From NCBI GenBank assembly GCA_037157565.1, contig JAZHRO010000036.1:16108501-16172500 (forward strand): a stretch of DNA of 64,000 nucleotides, written 5' to 3'. Origin of the DNA: Thalassia testudinum (lineage: Eukaryota > Streptophyta > Magnoliopsida > Alismatales > Hydrocharitaceae). The translations under genes and the position numbers were made by a program. Every line of letters begins with the position of its first letter. Position 1 is the stretch's first letter. The notes under the pieces are model-generated. The model was not told the DNA's origin. It did no database searches and saw only the letters and a program-made list of their open reading frames with translations. This document shows, piece by piece, positions 33,963 through 44,940 of this stretch.

Positions 33963-35443
33963 TGTTACGAACGTGTTTGTGTAACTAGGTCATTGTAGCT
34001 TCGCGTTCGCAACGTCAGTTTTAAATATAAGAATGGACGTGAGTCCGAGTGTCAAACACAAGGATGCATGAAAGCAGGTTTTTTTCTGTCACTTGTCAAG
34101 GAAATGGTGGGTTTTTGCTTGCGCGCGAGAAAATGCGAGAGAGAAAAGTGAGAGAGAGAGTCGAGTTAGAATCTTTTGCTCATAGCGTTCATGCAAATCA
34201 CGATGAGAGAAAACTCGATAAAAAGAGAGCCAACATAATTCAACATGCAACTTAAGTTTTCATAAATACAACAATAGACAAATGCTTAAACAAACGTAAA
34301 GTAATTCTATGATAAAGAGAGAGAGAAAGAGAAAGGAGATCGCGAGGTGGCCACGACGATGGAGGAGGGCTTCGTTGGCAGCTCATCGACTCCTGCGAGT
34401 ACAAAAAGGTGCTAAGGGTAGCTAGGGGTAAGGTAGAAGGCTTGCAAGTGTAATGAATGCCTTACATGGGTAGTTGGAGGGGGTTTATATAGGAAGAAGG
34501 GGTTTCTAATTTAGGTAGGGGCTTTAGCGATGTTCGAGATGTCGCTAAAACCTCCCCAGAAATGTCGGTGAAGGCCCCTGCCCGCCAATCTTCCTCACGC
34601 ACCCATGCTTCCTCTTACACGCTGCAATTGCGATCCACGTGCGCTCGTTGTGCACCGTCTGATCTTTGATCAGACGGTTTAGGCTTCATGAGAGCATGCT
34701 CTAAGGATTGCACTTGCGCAGTGCGCCTCGCGCGTCATCGTACGCGTGAATGTCCGCGCACATCCGTGAGCTCCACATAGCGTGATCTCCGCCGTTCGCA
34801 CGCTCATTTACGGTTCAATTTCTTCTGTGCATGCCTTCACCTTGGATTTGATTCGCGGTGTAGCTCGATCCTGCGTCGGGTGCGTGGAGAAAGAGCGTCG
34901 ACCGCTGCGCTGCAATCCACAGATGGTCACGGCGATGGATTTGTGCTCGGCTACTGCCGACCGTTGGATGAAGATCCAATGGTCAGATCTTCGTGCTGGT
35001 TAGAGAGCGAGGGCGATGCGATGGCCTCTTAGCCGTCTGATCATCAAATCAGATGGCTTAGAATGCTTGGCATGATGATGAGGTGCGTCACGGGTGCGGG
35101 TCCACCAGATGCTGCAACGTGGCCTCCTATGGGCCATTGATCATTAGATCAACGACCAAAACTTCTTGGGCTAGTTACGAGAGCTCAGGATGTCGGATTT
35201 GATTGATTTTGAGTCTGTTGTACCCTGTTTGTTGTTCTGAATCCATCTGTGCAATCCGATCGCTCATTTGAGGCCTATTTTGACATGAACTTGTACAAAT
35301 GGCCATTAACACTGACTATAAGCAATCTCAATGTGCAATGCATGTAATGCTCCCATGTTCGTTTATGATGTGTTATTTGTGCATGTTGCCCTTAAGATAA
35401 ACTCCAATTGGCAGAATTATCACCATAAAATGTAGCGATATCA
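33963..35443 (-). mobile_element. A 5' LTR
   Basis: On the minus strand it starts TGATATCGCTAC and ends GTAACA. A TATA box at 34484-34492 (tttatatag on plus) is better preserved than the one in the 3' LTR. The short ORFs on plus strand are antisense shadows. Confidence 0.93.
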
Positions 35444-35754
35444 GACACCAAGATGTTCTTGAAAAACGGGAGGAGATGATAAAATTATTAAAGCAGATTA
35501 TCAATCAAAAATACCTGTACATTCCCCAAACATTTAGCAAAACATCTTGGAGCAATACTGAGGATCTATCTGATTTTCCAAATCCTAGGTTCGAGAATCA
35601 AGGTTGTTGTGGACCTCCAGCCCAAATGGAATATGATCAACCTAATATAAAGATTGATACGCCTGACCATAAGATGGGTTGGGAGGATCCAATTGTAGGA
35701 GAACACGATTTTGAGCCAGCCCTAGAAAACCAAAACCCTGGTTACCAAGCTTAG
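35444..35754 (+). pseudogene. B acidic protein, middle part (after element A)
   Basis: It continues the frame broken by A at 22535. A K-R-E-E-M run is followed by I-I-N-Q-K-Y, then a Pro/Asn/Glu-rich segment with G-W-E-D-P, ending at TAG 35752. The next acidic ORF is in another frame, so one frameshift separates them. Confidence 0.6.
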
Positions 35755-35756
35755 AT

Positions 35757-37037
35757 TTCCTAGACTCCTGTGATAATGAGGTTGAATCAGAACCACTCGA
35801 GGGTGTAAATTCCACTCCTTACTCTGATAAGGTGACCCCCGAGGGCAATTCTGACATCCCTGTAGAGCCCAACCTAGATTCTAATGATCCAACCCACACC
35901 CTTAACCTAGAATCTGGATCTGAGCCTTATTGGGATGATTACAAGGCCCCGTATGATGAAAATCAGAATTTGAATTTGGATTATAATTTTGGGCATGTAT
36001 TTGATGAATGCGCCTCTCCAACACCCTCAGAAACACAAATTAATTTTTCAGAAGTCACGCTGATCTACGATACAGAAATCGAAGAGTTGGAGGAATTGGG
36101 TTTTGATTGGGTCTTCCCTACAAGCCAAAAACCCAAGCCCAGACCCAACAGGGACACCTTTTTGAGCTTGAAAACTGGGAATAGGCTAGACCCAAGTTAG
36201 GTTGCTGAGTCTACATCTTGTGATTTATTCTGTGGTGGAACCTCTAATCTCGAATCAAATTCAGAACTTGATTCTCGCAAATTCTCCGATGATTTCGAAT
36301 CCTACTATGATTCTGGAGAACCATTGTTTCCTAACAACTATGAGCCAATCTACGACCTCAGCATACATGATCCATTCTTCGACTCTGACTCTGAGGTCCC
36401 TGATCCCGAGATCATTGATTCAAAATCAGGTTCCATTAAGATGGAATCATTTCTTTTTGATCCTCAGGAATCAGAAACAAAAAGTGTCGAGAGTGACCAC
36501 AACCCAGAGTTCGAATCTTTTCATGACTCAGACTTTCTTCATCCTATAAACACTCTTCAGCCATTTACCTTTGAGTTTGATGGCTACTATGAGGACTCTC
36601 TAAATGAACCTACCTTTGAATCCTCACTAGAAGAGCCCTCATACACAATTCTTATTAATGCCACCTCTTCAACATATGTAGAACCTGCCCAAACCCATTC
36701 TCAACCCCGACCCAGAATCGAACTAAATTTCTTCTCTGATTCTCCTCTCGATCTGGTTCTAGATGATTCTCCTTCACATTCAAATCGGGTTTCGGACTTC
36801 GATCAGACTACAAATCATACCCCATCCTTCTCTGATCACTCTCGCAAGGATCTCACATCTTCCAATGATTCCTTTGAGGATCCCTACTCTGACCAGGCTG
36901 ACCCAATGCAGCCAAACCCTAGATTCACACTTCCACATCATTCCGAGCTCCACAGCATATGGTGGGTTCTGCATCTCTTGATCTATATCTATCAACCCGC
37001 CAGATTAAGGGTTTGGGCTGCATCATCAGCCTGCTGA
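35757..37037 (+). pseudogene. B acidic Ser/Asp/Glu-rich protein, C-terminal part
   Basis: An open frame of about 425 codons is interrupted by a single TAG at about 36198. The composition is strongly acidic with many Ser, Pro, Tyr and Phe. Repeated short patterns are D-S-D-S and E-P-x-F, and a short hydrophobic segment (W-W-V-L-H-L-L-I-Y) is near the end. I recognise no enzyme motif, zinc finger or gag core. It occupies the place of gag-pol, directly before the post-ORF hairpin. It may be a structural or accessory protein of a non-autonomous element, but function is unknown. Confidence 0.6.
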
Positions 37038-37160
37038 TCTGAACAAGCACCTAGTTGGACCAACCAGGCTATTAATCAAGGTGCTTATTCTACAAAACTC
37101 GTCTAATTTCACCACTCCTTCTCCATACCATTTTCCGCTCAACCGAAGGCGTTGAATTTA

Positions 37161-38756
37161 GCGCTTAACGGGAGGCAACCCGTCATTCCAAAAAACTCGA
37201 GATCCTTCTAATCATCCTTCTGTACTTCACGTTTATTGCACCCTAAGTTTAGTTTTAGAGCAGTTGATCCCACCTCTGGTACTCATACCAGGGCTTGAAA
37301 TCGTCCGCAACAGCCATTCCCTACTCATTCGCCCACCCGATAATCCTATTCTAATTCCTGAACCCAAAACTATTTCACATCCTCCATTTACAATGAGGAC
37401 ATTGCAAATCATAGGCATGGGGGGTGATAAAGTGCAAATATACAAAAAATTCATAGTTTGGAAGGGTTCTCACAAAAAAAGCACATATTCCAAAAACCAA
37501 AAAGATAAAAAAATTGAAAAAAGAATAAAAATGGGAGAAGGGAGGAAATTGTGATGGCATATCAGTTTTGAGGAGAAAAGGGGAGGAGATAAAAATGTCA
37601 AAAAGGAGCAAAAGAAAAGAAAAAGAGATAGTCATTAGTAAAAGATTAAGGAATTGACTTAGTTCTAGACCAAATTAAAAGAAAGAAAATGAAAGGCAAA
37701 AAAGTGCTAAAGACACAAAGAAGAGATTAGTAGGAATGTTGATTTTAGGCCTCTTGGGCTGCAATCTTAGGCTTAAAAATTCAAGTACCCGCTAAGATCT
37801 AGATAGTCCTCAAGAGGTTGGGGAAAATGCGAAGCTTAAGTATTAGGTCGAAGGCTTAGGGATTATTCGGCCTCGTTAACTGACCTCTGATTTGCGGGAC
37901 TCAGTAACCTAAGCACCCCAACCCACACACAGTCTGGTTTACTGCACCTAAGTATCAAAATTACGTAAATGCATTAAACCTGTTCTGAAAAAAAGTTACC
38001 TAGATTAGGAGCGACTGATCAACACAAGTTGATTTAGATGAGTTCCCGGCGTGGAGAGGCGGGAAATTCCCCTTGAAGATGCGCAATAACATATCGTCTC
38101 CTTGGTGCTTGTCTTGTAGGATATCTACATATCCTACCAGGGGCATGTAAGTACCTTGTGCTGGTTTAGATGCCATGGGTGGTACTATCTCGAAATGTCG
38201 ATTGCCAGGGTCTGGATTTAGCTACAGAACACCATGGGCGAGATTATCTCGAAATCTTGAAAGCCAGGGTTCTGGGGTTTTCCATGGGCGGTGTTATCTC
38301 GAAGCATCAATTGCCAGGGACCCTGTAAGGATTGATGGTGGGGACTAGGAATCCGATACAGACTGTGTTGTAAAGCTAATCCGAAGCTAGAAATAAAAAG
38401 AAAAGAGAGAGAAAACTCTCCAAAAATAAAGAGAAATTCCTCTATCTCTCCCTAACAAAAATGCACTACAAACTGAACCTGGGCTAAAACATGTTACAAG
38501 CACGGGTGCTTTAACCGCGGAGTTCAACGAACCTTAGGTTAGTTCCTGTGGGCCTTAGAAACCTTCACGGCGGACTGAGGCTAGAGCTGGTCAGGTCCGG
38601 ATCTTGGTTGGTACTTGAGTACCTCTAAGCCTACTACCGGCATTCTAACCTAATCTACAAAAGAAAGCACACATCAAAGTTTTAAGCATCAAAAGTCTTA
38701 TGGTCTAGAATCAAAGTTAATAGCTTGAAATTTTGCTAAGGGACTAGTAAAAGCTA
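37161..38756 (+). other. B 3' non-coding module
   Basis: It contains in order a post-ORF box GCGCTTAACGGGAGGCAACC (37161-37180, hairpin stem ACGGG/CCCGT), an internal purine tract (37391-37424, ending GGCATGGGGGG), a block alignable with D and C (about 37740-37970), three repeats of about 38 bp (38173-38210, 38232-38269, 38282-38319), and the pre-PPT hairpin (38731-38752). No credible ORF is present. Confidence 0.8.
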
Positions 38757-38768
38757 AGCATGGGGGTA
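38757..38768 (+). promoter_or_regulatory. B polypurine tract
   Basis: AGCATGGGGGTA directly precedes the 3' LTR, which starts TGATGAGGAC. Confidence 0.9.
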
Positions 38769-41575
38769 TGATGAGGACACCATTACGAGCCATAACTAGC
38801 TCATTTTGACTCATTTAAGTCAGTAAATGCTCCGACATAACTGCCAGATAGTCACAAGTCATCGCATAATCATTCTAAGGGAAAAATAAGAAACTAAGGT
38901 TAAAACTACAATTTTTCTAGCTTATCGTGAATACAGTACAACCACAGGTTTTCTTAGGATTTGAATGAAGGTCAAATGGTCATAGAAAATTAACAAGTGT
39001 GTTAAAACAATTAGAAAAGGGATTGCACATGTTCTGAGAATTAAATGACTTTTTGAAACCCTAAAAAGAGACCTGCTTAATTAACTGAGGTTCTAATCAA
39101 GATAAAATTCACCTAAACCCTCTAAAATTCATAGAAAAATATTCTCTAGGGTTTAGAACTTTCAATTTGACCATTAGAACCCATTTTGACCCAGAATAGA
39201 GTCACAGACAGACATTTGCCCTAATTTGGATTTTTGCATAAATTACTTAGTAAAACTTGGTCAAAATCAAAATCCAACTTCACCATTGGATTCCTTAGGT
39301 CCAAATTAAGTTTGTACCAAAATTTGAACCCAAGATGAGTTTGTCTTAACCTAGTTTTCAAATTGGTCCTGTCCAATTACATTTCTTCCCTTAACTTTCA
39401 AAATCTTTTCAAATAGACCCCTAACCTTGTCGTCGTTCTCACTAAAAGGTCCCTTCTGCCATTAAACCTATTACTACTTGCTTTGGTGACCTTAAATTAG
39501 AAAGAACTCCCTGATTTATTGACGAATCCCTTTCAAATTTGAAAGGGAAGTTCGTCAAGAAATTCCCTTCCTTTTGAACCTGATCCTAAGCCCTAAAACT
39601 TACCCAATCTCTCATGCGAATGCATGAGAGATTTGGATCTCAAGGGATTTCCCAATTCGGTGAGCTTTCCAAGCTTGGGAAGCTTGCTTCCCAAGCTCTA
39701 ACCGCCCTCTGATGACCTATAAAAGAAAGCCTAGGCCAGGCTGAACCCCTCAAGGTTGAATTCGACCAGAGTAACCCTCAAATTCTTCTCACCTCCTCTG
39801 GTCAAATTTCTATTCAAGCTCCAACGACCCTCCTTGCCTCCCCTCGTCATCTGACCGTAATACCAGCGGTAGATTCTCCTTCCTTGCCTTCTTCCACGTC
39901 GAGCAGTATCCGCCGACATCCTTATCTCCTTCATCCTCATCGTCCACCCCTTATCAGAGCAGCTTCGTCTCTGACATCAGCCATACCTCAACCGACACCA
40001 ACTCTGCTCCCCGTTGTCTGCTACCTTTCCTAAACGACTCCTCATCTTCCACTCTTCGTTTCCAGACATTCGCGACTTCATTTCAACCACCGACTCGCCC
40101 TCTGCGACTTCATCTTTCAACTAATCGGCAGACCTTCGACGAGCCCTAGTGGCTTCCACACTCGCCCAACCGCGTTGCTTCCACTCTCCTCACCATCTCC
40201 TCGACCCACCGACCAAAACCCCTCAAGTAATTGAGGGGATTGGCCTCTCTATCGCCTCCCTCGACTCATGCACTCTTACACACATTCCGCAAGGTCGACA
40301 AACCTCCACACCCACTCGTACACGACGCCACCACCATAGTCACATTCCCTGATGTCTGGCGAAGCTCCTAAGCACTTTTGATGTGGTCATGAGGCCGTGT
40401 TTTTATTTTCAGGTTACAGGTCTTGCCCACTATTAACAGCAAGCTTTGAGCAAGCTTGAAGCTTGCTTCACGCTCGATATCACCAGGCTTCCTGCTCCAG
40501 GCATAGCGGAATCCCACCAGGAACACAACTCGGGGACCAATTTGGCCCTTTGACTGGGCCTTTGACTGGAATTACATGCATCAGCTGCTGCGGCCAATGC
40601 GTGAAAGAAGCAAGGGACCTTTAGTCCCACATTGGAAGCGGCAAAGTAGTTGAAGGCGCATAAATTGAAAAAGTGATACGGCCTTATCGCCTCGACACAC
40701 AGGGGGGTGAGGTCCCCCGCACGCTCCCCTCACATGCACCTCGTCTGCGACACCTGACTCACGAACCTGATGCACCTGACCCGCCTAAGCCCTTCACTTC
40801 TTGATTATGACCACGCCTGCAGCCCTGGACCCGGGTTTGCGCCTACCCGATTACCCGGTTACCCACTGAGAGGACCTAGGAGGGAGGAGCCTAAGAGAGA
40901 AAGAGATGGAGAGATCGCGTGGGGTTGGGGGAGGGTTTTTCTGCAGAGAGAATTGGCTGACACTTAGCCAATTCAAGAAGTTTCCCCCTCTGTGCGAAGT
41001 AGCTGAACAGAGAAAGAAGAAGAAGAAGGCTTGAGCAGCAAAGGAAGAAAGAAAGAGGAAGAAGAGACAGAGAAGAAGAAGAGAAAAAGAAGAATCAGAG
41101 AAGAAGAAAGCAGAAGCATAAGAAGGAGAAGGAAGAAGAAAAAGAAGAAAAAGGAGAAACAAAGGAGAGGGCCATTTAAGGCGTCTGATCTCCAACGGAG
41201 ACGTTTGATTACTATTGTAGCATTCAAGGTACTGTGCGAATATTTGGTCCTGATTACTGTGGCATTATTACTCCAGTTTACATATAGCTATACTTAATAA
41301 TTGGTGATCTAAATCACCATTATTTTGATATAGATTTCTTTTTATCATGTTGAATTCTTGTTATACTCATGTTCTACACTGATTATCATTTTTTGAGTAG
41401 TTTATTTGGTTTAAATTCTTATGCTCATTTGCATTATTGAGATTAGTGTGTGAATTTCTATTTGCTCCCTGTGTTCGACCTTGGAACTCTTTCGAGTAAT
41501 AAAATTTATTTGTTTTCAAAGCGATTTTGACTATACTATAACGCAATTTTTAACCTCAATTTCCCCGTGATAACA
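38769..41575 (+). mobile_element. B 3' LTR
   Basis: It pairs with 18218-21023. TATA box 39718-39726, snRNA-type upstream element 40624-40634, purine-rich tract 41009-41165. It ends GTGATAACA before ttagg. The ORF 41031-41297 is a translation of the purine tract and is not a gene. Confidence 0.92.
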
Positions 41576-41580
41576 TTAGG

Positions 41581-42238
41581 GGTGTATATATAATAAAATG
41601 TGAAACCTAGGGGTTTAGATGTGAAAAAAAGAGATTTTAAGGGCAAAAATACAAACTAGGTCAACATAGCCTCAGATTAGGCCTAAATTTTGGTGTTAAC
41701 CTAATTTGGACCCAAGAAATTTAATGGTGAACTTGGATTTTAGTTTTGACCACGTTTTACTTGATAAATTGCACAGAAGCCCAAATCAAGGCAAGTTCCC
41801 GTCTGAATCTTTAGTTTTGGTCAAAATGGGTTCAAATGGTCAATGTAAAGTTACCAAACCTCTTAGCATTTTTTTCAATGATTTTTAGGAAGTTTGGATT
41901 GAATTATCTCTACCATAACCCTTTCAATTTAAGTGAGGCTCATAATTAAGGTTTTTAGTACTATTTTCATCCTTGAAATGTGTGAAGCCTTGATTCAGTT
42001 ATTTTGAGCCCACTTTTTAGTCTTTTAAGTTCATTTAAAATTTAATTAACCCCTAATTAACCCCTTGGTTAATCTACATTACTGATGAGATGGTACAATA
42101 GGAGAATTAACCTTTTGTTCTTATCTTCTCAAAACTATTTAACACAGATTTACGATTCTCAAATGATCATTTAAGAGCATTTAACACATGATTATGAATA
42201 ATTTTACTTAGTTATGAAAACTGATGGTGTTACCATCA
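41581..42238 (-). mobile_element. D 3' LTR, right part
   Basis: This resumes D's LTR after B and matches 62424-63074. On the minus strand it starts TGATGGTAACACC. Its U3 is homologous to B's U3 (for example the ccattNgaacccattttgacc region), in opposite orientation. Confidence 0.9.
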
Positions 42239-42275
42239 TACCCTCATGCCTAACTTTTGCTAGTCCCTAGCAAAA
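42239..42275 (-). promoter_or_regulatory. D polypurine tract with upstream hairpin
   Basis: The minus strand reads GGCATGAGGGTA next to the LTR. A perfect 9-bp hairpin (arms TTTTGCTAG and CTAGCAAAA, loop GGA) occupies 42255-42275. Confidence 0.88.
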
Positions 42276-43970
42276 TCCTATGGACCAAACCAGATCTCTA
42301 AGCCAAATTTTAACTGTCAGGATGCCTTACTGAGCTGCATCTCTAAAAATTAGATCAAAATACTAATAATAGGCTTACAGGTACTCAAGTTCCAGCCAAG
42401 ATCCAGACCTGACCAGCCTTAGCCTAGGGCCTGCCACGAAGGTTTCTAAGGCCTGCAAAAACTGCTGAGAGGTTCGTTGACCCCAGCGATTAAAGCACCC
42501 GTGCGTATACGTAGTAAGTCGAGGTTCAGTTTACCAGTGCATTTTTCATAAGAGAGATAGAGAGCGATATTTATTTTGAGAGTTTTCTCTCTTTTCCTTT
42601 TATATTCCCCTAAATCCAACATTGGATTAACCTTAAACGGTCTATATTGGATTCCTTGTCCCCACCATCAATCCTCGCAGGGTCCCTGGCTTTCGATGCT
42701 TCGGGATAGCACTGCACATGGCAACCCCAGAACCCTGGCTTTTGACACTTCATGATAGTGCCGCCCATAGCGTTCTGTAGCTAAATTCAGGCCATGGCAA
42801 TTGACATTTTAGGATAATCCCACCATAGTACCTGAGCCAGCACAAGGTGCTTACGTGCCCCCGGTAGGATATTTAAGTATCCTAGGAGACAAGCACTGAG
42901 GAGACGATATGTTATAATGCATCTTCGAGGAGAGTATTTTTCATTCCGCCCCTCCGCTTTGGAAACTCGTCCAATCAACTTGTGTCTTCAAGTTACTCCT
43001 AAGTCGAATCTTCGAGAAAACATTTTCAGAATAGAAAACTTTTGGCATTATACTTCATTAAGTGCACTGAACTAGACTGGTGTATGATTTGTGGCTACCT
43101 AGGTTACCAAGTCCCACAAATCAAAGGGCAGGCAAAGGGGTCGAATAATCCCTAAGCCTTAGACTTAATACATTAGCCTCGTAACTTCCTCAACCTCTTG
43201 AGGAATAGTAATGATCTTAACAAATACGTGAGTGTGTAAGCCCTAGGATAGGCCCAAGAGGCCTAAGGTCGGTATCTATCACTTATCTCCTAAGATTTGG
43301 CCCTTCAGGTCTTAATTCATCATCTGATCTAGCTTAGAACTTAGGTAAGTTCCACGCTCAATTACACGAACTAACATAATTTTCCTTTTGTTTGCTCCTT
43401 TTTTTCTTTGTTTTTCCTTTCCTCCACTTTTTCCTCCCTGACTCTAATCTTTCAATCCAACTCTCCTTTCATCTCTCTATGTTTTTTTTTGAATGAAACC
43501 CTTCAAAGAAGTGAATGTCATAGCATTTTGCACTTTAATACCCCCCCGCGGCTTGCCCATACGTGCATAGGGCCTAGTCGGTGGTGTTGCCTGTTGGGGT
43601 TCTTCATTCGACGTAATGTTTTATGTTATTAAAAGTGCACCATCTTCGTGTGGCGAGCTCCTCGGGGTTTACTTCTTCAGAGGGTTCCTCGTCATCAAAA
43701 AAATACCCCCCCATGCCTAAGATTTATAATGTCCTCATTGTAAATTAGGTGAGTTTGAGTTTAGCTTAGATTGCACATTAGAACAGGTTTGGGTGGGTGG
43801 CGAATGGGTCAGGATAACAGTTGTGGATGATTTCAAGCTCCGATACAAATATCAGAGGTGGAGTCAGCTATTCTAATGGATGAACCCTAAAGTGCAATAT
43901 GAATGCAGCTTAGAAGTGGGTAAGAAGGGTCTCGGGTTTTTCAAATGATGGGTTACCTCCCGTTAAGCGC
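42276..43970 (-). other. D 3' non-coding module
   Basis: It has the same order as in B, on minus: post-pol box (43948-43970, GCGCTTAACGGGAGGTAACC), internal purine tract block (43706-43741), conserved block (about 43030-43330) and three repeats (about 42684-42721, 42733-42770, 42791-42828). A C-rich/T-rich stretch near 43400-43500 carries only low-complexity frames. Confidence 0.78.
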
Positions 43971-44192
43971 TAACTTTAACTCTATCAGCTAGGTGCATTG
44001 TGGCTCAAAGAGAATGGAGATCAAAAGATACAGCAGCCAGATTCAAATCGATGAGTTCAAGGAATGGTTTTAGTCTCTGACCATTCACAAAAAATTATTC
44101 TGAGTCATGGTTGAGTCCACTAATTTCTACAACTCCATTTTTCAAGATTCTTTAGATGAGAAAGGGTTCTATCCATTTTGATCTCAGTTTTC

Positions 44193-44940
44193 CTAGGAAG
44201 AGCTTAAGCTTGGCATCAAAGAGGAGCACTTTCTGACTAGGATAGAATGATTTTTGCGATATGTGCTTGTCATGGAAGGCTTTGACCCACTTTTTGTAGA
44301 TACACGAGTTTCGTACGTAGTATTATGTAACTCCTTGATCTTACTCATTTGCAATCGATGGTGGATTCCAGCCTTCATGAGATCTAGATTGCACTTCCGT
44401 ACAGCCCAGTTGGCCTTATGCTCCATTTCTATAGGAAGGTGACATGCCTTCCCGTACGTGAGCCTGAATGGAGACATCCCAAGCTTGGTCTTATGGGCGA
44501 TCCTATAGGCCCACAAGGCTTCTAGAAATCGAGTGGACCAATCCTTCCTGTCAGGCCGTGACCTGAAGGATTTTCTTGATCTCTTGATTGGAGAGCTTAG
44601 CCAATCCATTGCTCTGGGTGATAAGGAGTCGAAATACGATGTGACACCGTGTACTTTTTCATCATGGACTGGAAGTGCACTTTTGCAAAATGAGACTTGC
44701 CATCATTGATGATGGATTTAGGAATCCCAAATCTGGAAAAGATGTTCTCTTAAATGAACCGGAGAACAACTTTATGATCACTCCTTGTGGATATGGCTTT
44801 GATCCATTTCGAGACGTAATCAACAAGTAAGATGTACTCGAAGCCATTAGATCCAGAAAAGGGTCCCATAAAATCAATTCCCCATATGTCAAAGATCTCA
44901 CACACAATAATCAGATTTAAGGGAATCATATCATGTGGGA
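44193..44940 (-). pseudogene. D integrase, C-terminal part
   Basis: The catalytic core begins at the C insertion: WGIDFMGPF with first Asp (about 44870), then a DYVSKW segment and I-I-N-D-G with the second Asp (about 44700). The region around 44609-44400 has LEALWAYRIAHKTKLGMSPF, RLTYGKACHLP and ANWAV, which are conserved in this integrase clade. The end (44350-44193) is frameshifted. The N-terminal zinc domain lies beyond element C at 53212-53410. Confidence 0.85.

Larger units (their letters stand above)
22536..35443 (-). mobile_element. Gypsy element A, Athila/Tat-like, full structure
   Basis: A minus-strand element has LTRs 22536-24021 and 33963-35443, PBS 33935-33952, leader, a single gag-pol frame (32765-27186), a 3' non-coding region and a polypurine tract (24022-24032). 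It is inserted in element B. The flanks share GACA (22532-22535 and 35444-35447), a 4-bp match, so the duplication is slightly decayed or the end is off by one. Solo LTR G is inserted 55 bp from the 3' LTR. Confidence 0.92.
18218..41575 (+). mobile_element. Non-autonomous gypsy element B
   Basis: A plus-strand element has two 2.8-kb LTRs (18218-21023 and 38769-41575), identical target duplications ttagg (18213-18217 and 41576-41580), a tRNA-Asp PBS and a polypurine tract. The uninterrupted target exists at 62420-62430 in the other LTR of D, which reads continuously across the junction. B has no gag-pol. It encodes an acidic protein instead. Its leader and 3' non-coding region are homologous to those of D, and parts of its U3 match D's LTR, so it probably depended on a D-like partner. 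Element A is inserted at 22536. Confidence 0.92.
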
